Assembly: GCA_945896765.1 (NCBI GenBank) | Contig: CAMDEL010000079.1 | Span: 1 to 7,084, forward strand | Source: Singulisphaera sp. GP187 | GTDB lineage: Bacteria; Planctomycetota; Phycisphaerae; Phycisphaerales; SM1A02 | Reading direction: 5' to 3' | Length of the DNA stretch: 7,084 nucleotides | Part shown: piece after piece, positions 1 through 5,576 of the stretch | Numbering within the stretch: the first letter of the stretch is position 1 | Layout: each line of letters starts with the position of its first letter | Made by a program: the position numbers and the translations under genes | The notes under the pieces: generated by a model | What the model was told of the DNA's origin: nothing | What the model saw: only the letters and a program-made list of their open reading frames with translations | The model's database searches: none

Positions 1-149
1 CGCACATCACGAAGCGAGTTCAAGCGGACTCGAACAACGCTGTCGGAGGCTTTGCGGACAGGTCCCTCGCGTTCAAACGTAGCGGGTTCTATGTCGACGA
101 CGCCACCCGAGGCAAATGCGAAGATCAATGGCAACAATAAGTGCACCAT
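1..149 (-). CDS. Exported protein, N-terminal fragment, possibly trypsin/HtrA-like serine protease
   Basis: An open frame on the minus strand starts with ATG (complement of 147-149) and runs off the left window edge after 49 complete codons. An in-frame TGA lies two codons before the ATG, so the start is well constrained. The protein opens with a short signal-peptide-like segment (MVHLLLPLIFAFASG, residues 1-15), so it is probably exported. The stretch PVRKASDSVVRVRL (about residues 30-43) resembles the segment that opens the protease domain of HtrA/trypsin-like proteins, where a lysine/alanine-rich helix leads into SVVxI. The catalytic triad would lie outside the window, so the family call is an inference. 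The gene diverges from the ChaN-like lipoprotein gene. A TAGGCT hexamer lies 7 nt before the ATG and there is no clear ribosome binding site. I am fairly sure this is a real coding start and unsure of the product. Confidence 0.6.
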   Translation of the reverse strand, partial: MVHLLLPLIFAFASGGVVDIEPATFEREGPVRKASDSVVRVRLNSLRDV

Positions 150-204
150 GTCTCATAGCCTATACCTGTCATTGAATAATACAAATCAAACTTCTTGCTT
201 TTCG
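150..204. promoter_or_regulatory. Divergent intergenic region between the exported protein and ChaN-like genes
   Basis: This 55-bp AT-rich spacer must hold the leftward promoter (TAGGCT, listed separately) and probably the rightward one. On the plus strand the best -10-like hexamer is AATAAT at 175-180, about 24 nt before GTG 205, with no recognisable -35. The assignment depends on GTG 205 being the real ChaN start. Confidence 0.3.
157..162 (-). promoter_or_regulatory. Putative -10 box (TAGGCT) of the left-edge exported protein gene
   Basis: Read on the minus strand, TAGGCT is followed by 7 nt (ATGAGAC) and then the ATG. This fits the TANNNT form of a bacterial -10 element, with transcription starting at or next to the start codon. 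A partial -35 match, TTGTAT, lies 16 nt upstream of it, but only its TTG agrees with consensus. The same arrangement recurs at four other genes in the window. Confidence 0.4.
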
Positions 205-1194
205 GTGAATCGTCTGGTTGTTTTCTGTGTTGCCGCACTGGTGAGTGGATTTTCGCTGTCCGCCTGTACGAATTCGAAACGAATCGACCCCGCCGTCGAA
301 ATCGCACAAGCACCAAATCCAGAATCGCTTGCTGCGTTTGATGGCAATACACGCACGCCCATCGGATGGGACGAAGTTCTCAAACGAGTCGCAAATGCAA
401 ACGCGGTCTTCGTTGGCGAGACTCATGACGATGCATCTGCTCATCGAGTCGAACACGCTCTTGTAAATGCGTTTCTTGCCGCGCATCCCAAGGCCGCTGT
501 CAGCCTTGAAATGCTCGAACGCAACGAGCAAGATGCTGTCAATTTGTATCTCAGTGATAGCAGCACTCTTGAAGTGTTTCTTGCCACAACGAAATCTCGT
601 GATTGGGCTGGCGAGAACACTTGGATTCCTTGGTATCAGCCGATGATCGATTCAGCGCGCATTTCCGGCGCACAAGTCATCGCCGCGAACGCGCCACGCA
701 AATATGTTTCGATTGCACTTCGAGAAGGATATGAACCGCTGCGAGCGCTTCCAGCGGATGAACGACTCTTGTTTGAGATTGATGAAGAGATCACCCGAGA
801 TGGAGATTGGAATCGACTGCGCGATTTGATGGTTGAAATGCACAAAGAACGTGCAGAGAAGGATCGCGCAGAAAAAGGCGAAACGGGGCCGCTCGAGCCC
901 AGCGACCAAGATGTTGATTGTGCGCACCGTTCGCAGCGGGTCTGGGATCGAACGATGGGAATGAGCGCAGCAAATACATTTGCGCAGAAAACTGCGGTCA
1001 TACATGTGGCTGGCGGATTCCACCTTGAACAACGGCTTGGAACTGTCGCGCAATTCTCGCGCGTTTGCCCTGATGCAAAAATTCTGGTGATCTCCCTGCA
1101 ACCGAGTGCATCAGCCGAAATTGAGGAGAAGGAAATCAAGGGTGCAGACATCGTGATTCACACGAAAAGTCTGTTGCGACCAGCGCAAAAATAA
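205..1194 (+). CDS. ChaN-family (haem-binding, DUF399-type) lipoprotein
   Basis: The predicted product has 329 residues and is probably a membrane-anchored lipoprotein of the ChaN/Cofac_haem_bdg family. Characterised members bind haem and are linked to iron uptake; the role here is inferred. From GTG 205 the protein begins with a compact lipoprotein signal, MNRLVVFCVAALVSGFSLSAC, with lipobox L18-S19-A20-C21. Family landmarks are GETHDD (71-76, the usual GExH motif), a SLEMLERNEQ segment matching the family EMFxRxxQ motif, WYQPMIDSAR followed by AANAPRKY (family NaPR motif), and a C-terminal AVIHVAGGFHLEQRLG with the conserved H near the end. A charged AEKDRAEKGE segment sits mid-protein. ATG 148 is in frame but would add 19 polar residues before the signal peptide and would overlap the divergent gene's start codon. 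TTG 172 is another possibility. No start has a clear ribosome binding site. The family call is firm and the exact start is uncertain. Confidence 0.82.
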   Translation: MNRLVVFCVAALVSGFSLSACTNSKRIDPAVEIAQAPNPESLAAFDGNTRTPIGWDEVLKRVANANAVFVGETHDDASAHRVEHALVNAFLAAHPKAAVSLEMLERNEQDAVNLYLSDSSTLEVFLATTKSRDWAGENTWIPWYQPMIDSARISGAQVIAANAPRKYVSIALREGYEPLRALPADERLLFEIDEEITRDGDWNRLRDLMVEMHKERAEKDRAEKGETGPLEPSDQDVDCAHRSQRVWDRTMGMSAANTFAQKTAVIHVAGGFHLEQRLGTVAQFSRVCPDAKILVISLQPSASAEIEEKEIKGADIVIHTKSLLRPAQK

Positions 1195-1226
1195 AAAGCT
1201 TCGATTGAATGCCCGTCTGTCACAAT
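1195..1226. other. Convergent intergenic gap, no terminator recognised
   Basis: The 32 bp between the convergent ChaN-like and STAS stop codons contain no GC-rich hairpin with a T-run on either strand. The only symmetry is a weak TGAAT/ATTCA pair with a 14-nt loop, part of which lies in the STAS stop region. Termination here may be Rho-dependent or occur inside the opposing gene; that is an inference. Confidence 0.5.
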
Positions 1227-1613
1227 TCAGCGGCCGACAAGCTTATTGAGCGACTCTCGAGAATCTGCAACGGCGAAAAGTTTTTCAATTTTCATCATCG
1301 CCAACAATGCGCGCAAATCTTTGTTCGCGCCATACAGAATGGGCTTGGCTCCAAGAGCTGCGGCACCATTGCGACAATTGATACACGTTCCAATTCCCAT
1401 ACTGCTCATGAACTGAACACTTGAGAGATCGAGAACCATAAATTTGACTGCCTTACCAAGCGACTTCATATGCGGATCAATATCGCCGCTCATGATCGGT
1501 GCTTCGCGCTGACCAATATTTGGTCCGGCGGGTCGAACGATCAGGATGGAACCATCCCAAATCATTTCAACATGCAATGTTTTTTTCGTCGTGGGTGCTT
1601 CTGGGGTACTCAT
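1227..1613 (-). CDS. STAS-domain protein (anti-sigma factor antagonist-like)
   Basis: The 128-residue product has the layout of a stand-alone STAS domain, as in SpoIIAA/RsbV-type anti-anti-sigma factors. Visible landmarks are an N-terminal beta segment (ILIVRPAGPNIG, 23-34), the strand-loop VLDLSSVQFMSSMGIG (60-75) and an alternating helix/strand C-terminus (GAKPILYGANKDLRALL, 88-104, then EKLFAVADS). In the usual DSSG signature the first Ser is phosphorylated by an anti-sigma kinase. Here the corresponding residues read S70-S71-M72-G73, so a candidate phospho-acceptor, S71, remains but the Asp and second Ser are lost. It lies 45 bp downstream of the SixA-like gene on the same strand and is probably cotranscribed. 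Upstream of its ATG there is only a weak GAG. No sigma factor or anti-sigma kinase is visible in the window, so the partner is unknown. Confidence 0.82.
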   Translation of the reverse strand: MSTPEAPTTKKTLHVEMIWDGSILIVRPAGPNIGQREAPIMSGDIDPHMKSLGKAVKFMVLDLSSVQFMSSMGIGTCINCRNGAAALGAKPILYGANKDLRALLAMMKIEKLFAVADSRESLNKLVGR

Positions 1614-1658
1614 AGTTTTTCTCGCAGATTTCTGAAGGTAATTTTCGAAGTTTCAAGT

Positions 1659-2189
1659 TTAGCGTTTCTTGCGACCTTGGGCGACCCAACTCGGATCGAT
1701 GAGCGCGACCAAAGATGCAGCACTTCCAGGGAAAGATTCGCCTGCTGCCAATTGCTTTGGGTCGTTCACTTCAAGAATTGCCACCGCACCCTTGTTCATC
1801 ACAATCGCCGGACCTGAAGATCCAAGGAGTTCTGCGACAAAATCGCTGAGCATTGGCTCGTGCCCCACAATGGCGATCGACTCTTCGCTACGAAGCGCGA
1901 GAAATGCGCGCGTTGCTTCCACGCCATCATCGTGATCGCACTCAAGAGATTGACAGCGAATTGGATCGGGCCAGCGAGCAACCTTGCTGAGAATGCGCGC
2001 CGTGCTCCACGCTCGTGCGAAACTGCTCGACAAGACGATTTGTGGCGGTTCATGAATTTCGCAAATCTGCTCCGCCAATCGCTCGAACTTGCGAATGCCA
2101 CCTTTGGTCAGCGGACGCATCGAATCGTCTGGCCACACTTGCGAATCACGCTCGGACGCTTTGGCATGTCGAATTACAAAGAGCAACAT
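1659..2189 (-). CDS. SixA-like phosphohistidine phosphatase (histidine phosphatase superfamily)
   Basis: The 176-residue cytoplasmic product belongs to the histidine phosphatase (phosphoglycerate-mutase-like) superfamily. Its size and opening match SixA, which removes phosphate from histidine residues of phosphotransfer proteins. The catalytic RHA motif is R7-H8-A9 at the very N-terminus (MLLFVIRHAKA). R25-P-L-T-K-G-G is the typical second motif, R59 in SSSFARAWSTA supplies the phosphate-pocket Arg, and H110 in VGHEPMLSDF is the second catalytic His. The full set is present, so it is likely active. The tail is basic (GRKKR). The gene diverges from hutI over a 26-bp gap and leads into the STAS gene. 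Substrate specificity cannot be read from sequence, and another small-molecule phosphatase of the superfamily is possible. Confidence 0.85.
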   Translation of the reverse strand: MLLFVIRHAKASERDSQVWPDDSMRPLTKGGIRKFERLAEQICEIHEPPQIVLSSSFARAWSTARILSKVARWPDPIRCQSLECDHDDGVEATRAFLALRSEESIAIVGHEPMLSDFVAELLGSSGPAIVMNKGAVAILEVNDPKQLAAGESFPGSAASLVALIDPSWVAQGRKKR

Positions 2190-2198
2190 TGTGCCAGT

Positions 2199-2208
2199 AC
2201 GGTACCGT
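2199..2208. promoter_or_regulatory. Perfect 10-bp palindrome with back-to-back putative -10 boxes between sixA-like gene and hutI
   Basis: ACGGTACCGT at 2199-2208 is a perfect inverted repeat in the 26-bp gap between the divergent start codons (ATG complement at 2189, GTG at 2216). It supplies TACCGT on each strand. On the plus strand this hexamer (2203-2208) ends 7 nt before GTG. On the minus strand (2204-2199) it ends 9 nt before ATG. The gap is too short for two conventional promoters with leaders, so the hexamers are plausible overlapping -10 elements of two leaderless or nearly leaderless transcripts. The palindrome could also be a regulator site. Confidence 0.4.
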
Positions 2209-2215
2209 CTGCACT

Positions 2216-3469
2216 GTGAACGCTGCGGTCATTGTCAATGCTCGAATCGTGACTTTGCATTCAAGTGCGGGCAATTCGCCACTCCCCCGTCGAGGCGACG
2301 CGATGCAAAATTTAGCAACGATTCCAAGTGGATTTGTTCGCGTACGAAATGGACGGATCACTGAAGTTGCGGCTGGATCGCCAACGAAGTCTCTGGATGA
2401 TGAAAAAGTCATCGACGCTCGTGGATGCGTGTTGCTGCCAGGATTTGTTGATTGTCACACCCACGCGTGCTGGGCTGGCGATCGATTGGACGAATGGGAA
2501 ATGAAACTTGCTGGGCGTTCGTATCTTGACATCTTGGCTGCAGGCGGAGGAATCATGTCGACGGTTCGCGCAGTGCGTGCTGCATCAACGCAGGATCTTG
2601 CAGAAGACTTGATGCAGCGCCTGCTTGAGATGGCGGCATATGGAACGACAACTGCAGAAGTGAAAACGGGATATGGACTCGAAACAGAAACCGAGCTGCG
2701 AATGTTTGAGGCGATTGCGCACGCTGCGCGTCACTCTCCGCTTCGAGTCGCCGCAACTTTTTTAGGTGCGCATGCAATTGATCCGCTGCGAAGCGAGTGT
2801 GTCCAAATGATGATCAAGGAAACACTTCCGGCCGTGGCGGAGAAATATCCGGGAATCACTGTCGATGCGTACTGCGAGACAGGCGCATGGAGCGTTGCGG
2901 ATTGCGGGCGATATTTCCGGCAAGCGAAGCAACATGGATGTGGCATTCGAGTGCACACAGATCAATTCAATTCGCTGGGAATGATTCCTGCAGCACTCGA
3001 ACTTGGTGCAATCAGCGTCGATCATTTGGAGGCTGCAACAGATGCGGATTTGAATCTTGTTGCACAAAGCAAGACGATCGCAGTTGGTCTTCCTGCAACT
3101 GCATTTTGCTTGGGAACTCCCTGCATTCAAGCGCGAAAATTTATCGACGCCGGCGGCGCGCTTGCGCTTGCGACAAATGCGAATCCTGGCAGTGCCCCTG
3201 TGCGCGCAATGCCGATTGTTCTTTCATTTGCAGTTCGCGAAATGAAAATGACACCGGCTGAAGCGATTACCAGTGTGACTTGGAATGCCGCGTGCGTGCT
3301 TGGAATGACTGATCAATGCGGATCGATCGCAGTTGGGAAATCTGCCGACATGGTGCTGTGGCCTTTCAAGGATGAACGCGCTCTTGGTTACGAACTTTCT
3401 GGAGCACTTCCAGAAATCGTCATGGCTTGTGGCAGAGTCATCACCCCGCACTCGCTCGCGGTGGGATAA
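2216..3469 (+). CDS. hutI: Imidazolonepropionase-like amidohydrolase (HutI)
   Basis: The 417-residue product matches HutI in length and architecture. HutI hydrolyses 4-imidazolone-5-propionate to N-formimino-L-glutamate in histidine degradation. Metal-dependent amidohydrolase landmarks are the HxH motif H81-T-H83 (VDCHTHACWAGDR), AGGGIMSTVRAVR (109-121), the TTAEVKTGYGL segment, GAHAI (H186), the metal His H247 in VHTDQF, SVDHLE (H270) and PGSAPVRAMP after the final active-site loop. In that loop the family sequence ATDxNPG reads A319-T-N321-A-N-P-G, so the usual metal-ligand Asp is Asn. GTG 2216 was chosen because it aligns with the family N-terminus (NAAVIVNARIVTL) and because upstream codons overlap the divergent sixA-like gene. 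There is no Shine-Dalgarno; TACCGT lies 7 nt upstream. No hutH, hutU or hutG is nearby. The family is certain; activity and exact substrate are less so. Confidence 0.88.
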   Translation: MNAAVIVNARIVTLHSSAGNSPLPRRGDAMQNLATIPSGFVRVRNGRITEVAAGSPTKSLDDEKVIDARGCVLLPGFVDCHTHACWAGDRLDEWEMKLAGRSYLDILAAGGGIMSTVRAVRAASTQDLAEDLMQRLLEMAAYGTTTAEVKTGYGLETETELRMFEAIAHAARHSPLRVAATFLGAHAIDPLRSECVQMMIKETLPAVAEKYPGITVDAYCETGAWSVADCGRYFRQAKQHGCGIRVHTDQFNSLGMIPAALELGAISVDHLEAATDADLNLVAQSKTIAVGLPATAFCLGTPCIQARKFIDAGGALALATNANPGSAPVRAMPIVLSFAVREMKMTPAEAITSVTWNAACVLGMTDQCGSIAVGKSADMVLWPFKDERALGYELSGALPEIVMACGRVITPHSLAVG

Positions 3470-3472
3470 TCT
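3467..3472 (+). promoter_or_regulatory. Putative -10 box (TAATCT) of map, overlapping the hutI stop codon
   Basis: TAATCT ends 6 nt before the map ATG, and its TAA is also the hutI stop codon. This spacing would put the transcription start at or within a base or two of the ATG. No -35 consensus is visible 16-18 bp upstream. map may also be read through from hutI. Confidence 0.4.
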
Positions 3473-3478
3473 TCAAAG

Positions 3479-4285
3479 ATGATTTCCGCACGAGACATTG
3501 CATCAGCCACCGCAGCGGCAGCGTGCGTTTCACGAACGCATGAAGCGATCGCTGAATTTCTCAAAGAAGGACAGACGCTTGCAGAGATCGATTCATTTGT
3601 CGAACGCACATTAAATCGTCTTGATTGCAAGTCATGCTTCTTGGGATACAAGGTGCGAGGGCATCCTCCATTCCCAAGTCACGCTTGCATTTCTGTCAAT
3701 GAATGCGTTGTGCACGGAACGCATGACATGACAACGAAGGGAATCGCAGAAGGCGACTTGGTATCGATCGACATCGGCGTTCGCCATCAAGGTTGGATCG
3801 GCGATGCGGCGTGGACATATCTGATCAAATCCGGTGATGATCTTTCGCATGCGCTCTTGCGAAGTGGACGAGAAAGTTTGCGGCGCGGGGTTGCTGCGAT
3901 GCAGCCTGGTCGACCATTGATCGATTGGGCGCGCGCAGTGCAAAACTGCGTCGAAAAAGAAAGTGGTTTTTTTCTCGTGCGCGGACTGGGAGGCCATGGT
4001 TATGGCAAAACTTTGCACGCTCCCCCATTTGTCTCCAATGTTGTGCCGACATATCCCGGCGAGTGGAGCGAAGCCTGGACAACTTTCAAACCTGGAATGT
4101 TGATCGCAGTCGAACCGATGATCGCCGTCAGCACAACAGAGATTGTCTCGCAAGGAACTTCGTGGCCGATCTTGACTGGCGATGGTTCGCTGAGTGTTCA
4201 TTATGAAGCCGATGTACTTATCACCGCAGATGGCCCGGTCAATCTGACCGCAGATCTATTTGCGCTGCCAGATGTCGTGGGTTAA
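3479..4285 (+). CDS. map: Methionine aminopeptidase, type I
   Basis: The 268-residue cytoplasmic enzyme removes the initiator methionine from nascent proteins. All five metal ligands of the pita-bread fold are visible: D98 (SIDIG), D109 (GDAAW), H173 (GGHGYG), E212 (AVEPM) and E243 (HYEADVLIT). The substrate-contacting His is H79 (VVHGTH). Length and spacing match the E. coli type I enzyme, with no zinc-finger or SH3-like N-terminal extension, and NECVVHG is the standard signature. One difference lies after the GHG loop, where many type I enzymes have FHEEP/FHEDP: here it reads L179-H180-A-P-P, which keeps the active-site His but not the acidic residues. The gene starts 9 nt after hutI and has no Shine-Dalgarno. 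ATG 3479 is the natural start because the family N-terminal helix begins just after it. Confidence 0.95.
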   Translation: MISARDIASATAAAACVSRTHEAIAEFLKEGQTLAEIDSFVERTLNRLDCKSCFLGYKVRGHPPFPSHACISVNECVVHGTHDMTTKGIAEGDLVSIDIGVRHQGWIGDAAWTYLIKSGDDLSHALLRSGRESLRRGVAAMQPGRPLIDWARAVQNCVEKESGFFLVRGLGGHGYGKTLHAPPFVSNVVPTYPGEWSEAWTTFKPGMLIAVEPMIAVSTTEIVSQGTSWPILTGDGSLSVHYEADVLITADGPVNLTADLFALPDVVG

Positions 4286-4295
4286 TTTCGAAATT
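4284..4295. promoter_or_regulatory. Perfect 12-bp palindrome upstream of serA
   Basis: AATTTCGAAATT reads the same on both strands. It overlaps the end of the map stop codon and lies 35 bp before the serA ATG. It could be an operator for serA or chance AT-rich symmetry. The related TTTCGAA core also occurs in the gap between the SixA-like and STAS genes. Confidence 0.25.
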
Positions 4296-4308
4296 CCACG
4301 GCGAATGG

Positions 4309-4325
4309 CAAGAGAGATACTCTTG
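4309..4325. promoter_or_regulatory. Inverted repeat over the putative serA -10 box
   Basis: CAAGAG (4309-4314) and CTCTTG (4320-4325) are exact inverted repeats separated by 5 nt. The right arm overlaps the putative -10 hexamer TACTCT (4318-4323). This geometry would suit a repressor operator. The arms are too short to act convincingly as a terminator of map. Confidence 0.25.
4318..4323 (+). promoter_or_regulatory. Putative -10 box (TACTCT) of serA
   Basis: TACTCT ends 7 nt before the serA ATG, which would give a transcript beginning at the start codon. No recognisable -35 lies at the proper distance; TTCCAC at 4294-4299 is the nearest weak candidate. Confidence 0.4.
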
Positions 4326-4330
4326 GCTAT

Positions 4331-5566
4331 ATGACGACTGCACCGAAGGCTTTACTTCTTGAATCAATTCATCCCGTTGCCGATTCGATCTTGATCGAAG
4401 CTGGCTTTCAAGTGCAGCGCATCGCAGGCGCTCTTGCAGGAGCAGAACTTGACCGCGCACTTGCTGGAGCAAGTGTTGTGGGGATTCGATCCAAGACTGA
4501 AATGCGCGCGGCGCAATTCGCGAATCACTCCCATCTTGTTGCAGTCGGATGCTTCTGCATCGGTACGAATCAAGTTGATTTGCTTGCTGCTGAAGCAAGT
4601 GGATCCGCGGTTTTCAATTCGCCTTTCAGCAATACCCGCAGCGTTGCAGAGATGACTATTGCCGAAGCGATCTGCCTCTTTCGAAGGCTCTTTGAAAAAT
4701 CTGCGCAGTTGCATGCAGGTCGCTGGGACAAATCTGCAAGTCATTCACACGAAGTTCGCGGGCGAACGCTTGGAATCGTTGGATACGGTCATATCGGATC
4801 GCAAGTCAGCGTGTTGGCAGAATCACTTGGAATGCGAGTGATTTTCTTCGATGTTGTTCGCAAGCTGCCACTTGGAAACGCACAATCAAGACCATCGCTT
4901 GAAGCACTGCTTCGCGAGGCAGATTGCGTCACGCTGCATGTTCCAGAAACGCAACAAACCATGGGATTCATCGGCGCGCGGCAAATTGCATTGATGAAGC
5001 CGGGCGCGATCTTGATCAACAATGCGCGTGGATCGGTTGTCGATCTTGATGCTCTTGCTGCAGCACTACGCGATGGGCGACTCGGCGGAGCTGCGATCGA
5101 TGTCTTTCCAACCGAACCTGCTGCGACAGGTGATCCATTCAATTCACCCATGCAGTCCTGTCCCACGGCGATCCTTACTCCACACATTGGTGGATCAACC
5201 GAGGAGGCTCAAGAATCCATCGCTGCAGAAGTTGCAGAAAAACTTGTTCGCTTTTGGCATCACGGATCGACTGATACATCGGTCAATATTCCTCAAGTCG
5301 ATCTGCCAGTACTTCGCGAAGGACAACTTCGCATTTTGCATGTCCATCGAAATGTTCCCGGCGTGTTGGGATCGATGCACACACTTTTGGCAAAGGCGGG
5401 AATCAATATCAACGCCGAATATCTGCAGTCAAATCCTCGCACAAGTTATGTGATCTTGGATGTCGAGGGCTTTGAAGACCCGAAGTTGCTCGATGGAATT
5501 GGCTCGATGCCCGAAACGATTCGGATGCGAACAACATCTGGGCCTGCGATTTCATTTCAGTCGTAG
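4331..5566 (+). CDS. serA: D-3-phosphoglycerate dehydrogenase, ACT-domain type
   Basis: The 411-residue enzyme oxidises 3-phosphoglycerate to 3-phosphohydroxypyruvate with NAD, the first step of serine synthesis. It closely follows the E. coli-type SerA (about 410 residues), with one ACT domain and no intervening ASB domain. Landmarks include VGCFCIGTNQVDL (72-84), FNSPFSNTRSVAE (95-107), the NAD-binding GYGHIG (151-156) with acidic D174, and the catalytic trio R233 (NARGSVVD), E262 (FPTEPA) and H285 (TPHIGGST). The C-terminal ACT domain (about 333-400) keeps residues matching the E. coli L-serine site: H339, N341 (HVHRNVPGVL) and N359 (AGININAEYL). Feedback inhibition by serine is therefore likely. 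A short tail (TSGPAISFQS) extends past the family's usual end. It starts 45 nt after map and has no Shine-Dalgarno. No serB or serC is seen nearby. Confidence 0.96.
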   Translation: MTTAPKALLLESIHPVADSILIEAGFQVQRIAGALAGAELDRALAGASVVGIRSKTEMRAAQFANHSHLVAVGCFCIGTNQVDLLAAEASGSAVFNSPFSNTRSVAEMTIAEAICLFRRLFEKSAQLHAGRWDKSASHSHEVRGRTLGIVGYGHIGSQVSVLAESLGMRVIFFDVVRKLPLGNAQSRPSLEALLREADCVTLHVPETQQTMGFIGARQIALMKPGAILINNARGSVVDLDALAAALRDGRLGGAAIDVFPTEPAATGDPFNSPMQSCPTAILTPHIGGSTEEAQESIAAEVAEKLVRFWHHGSTDTSVNIPQVDLPVLREGQLRILHVHRNVPGVLGSMHTLLAKAGININAEYLQSNPRTSYVILDVEGFEDPKLLDGIGSMPETIRMRTTSGPAISFQS

Positions 5567-5569
5567 CAT
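5564..5569 (+). promoter_or_regulatory. Putative -10 box (TAGCAT) of the prolyl oligopeptidase gene, overlapping the serA stop codon
   Basis: TAGCAT begins with the serA TAG stop and ends 7 nt before ATG 5577, the same geometry as at serA and hutI. No -35 consensus is visible. As the genes are only 10 nt apart, read-through from serA is also possible. Confidence 0.35.
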
Positions 5570-5576
5570 CGTCAAT

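Noticed and set aside
52..147. Plus-strand extension of the ChaN-like frame to TTG 52
   Set aside because: It would run antisense over the signal peptide of the divergent gene and would bury the lipoprotein signal behind about 50 polar residues.
850..883. RAEKDRAEKG near-repeat in the ChaN-like protein
   Set aside because: It is a short charged helix-like stretch, common in family insertions, and not evidence of a repeat domain.
636..1151. Minus-strand open frame of 171 codons inside the ChaN-like gene
   Set aside because: It lies wholly opposite a recognised gene, is Ser/Arg-rich and low in complexity, and shows no family motif: a shadow frame.
1196..1244. Pair of AAGCTT sites and weak TGAAT/ATTCA hairpin between convergent genes as a terminator
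   Set aside because: The arms are short and AT-rich, the loops are long, and no T-run follows, so it does not support an intrinsic terminator.
2015..2215. Upstream extension of the hutI frame
   Set aside because: It overlaps the well-supported SixA-like gene on the opposite strand and adds residues absent from the HutI family.
3632..4201. Minus-strand open frame of 189 codons opposite map
   Set aside because: It is entirely antisense to a gene with all catalytic residues; its composition is typical of an antisense shadow.
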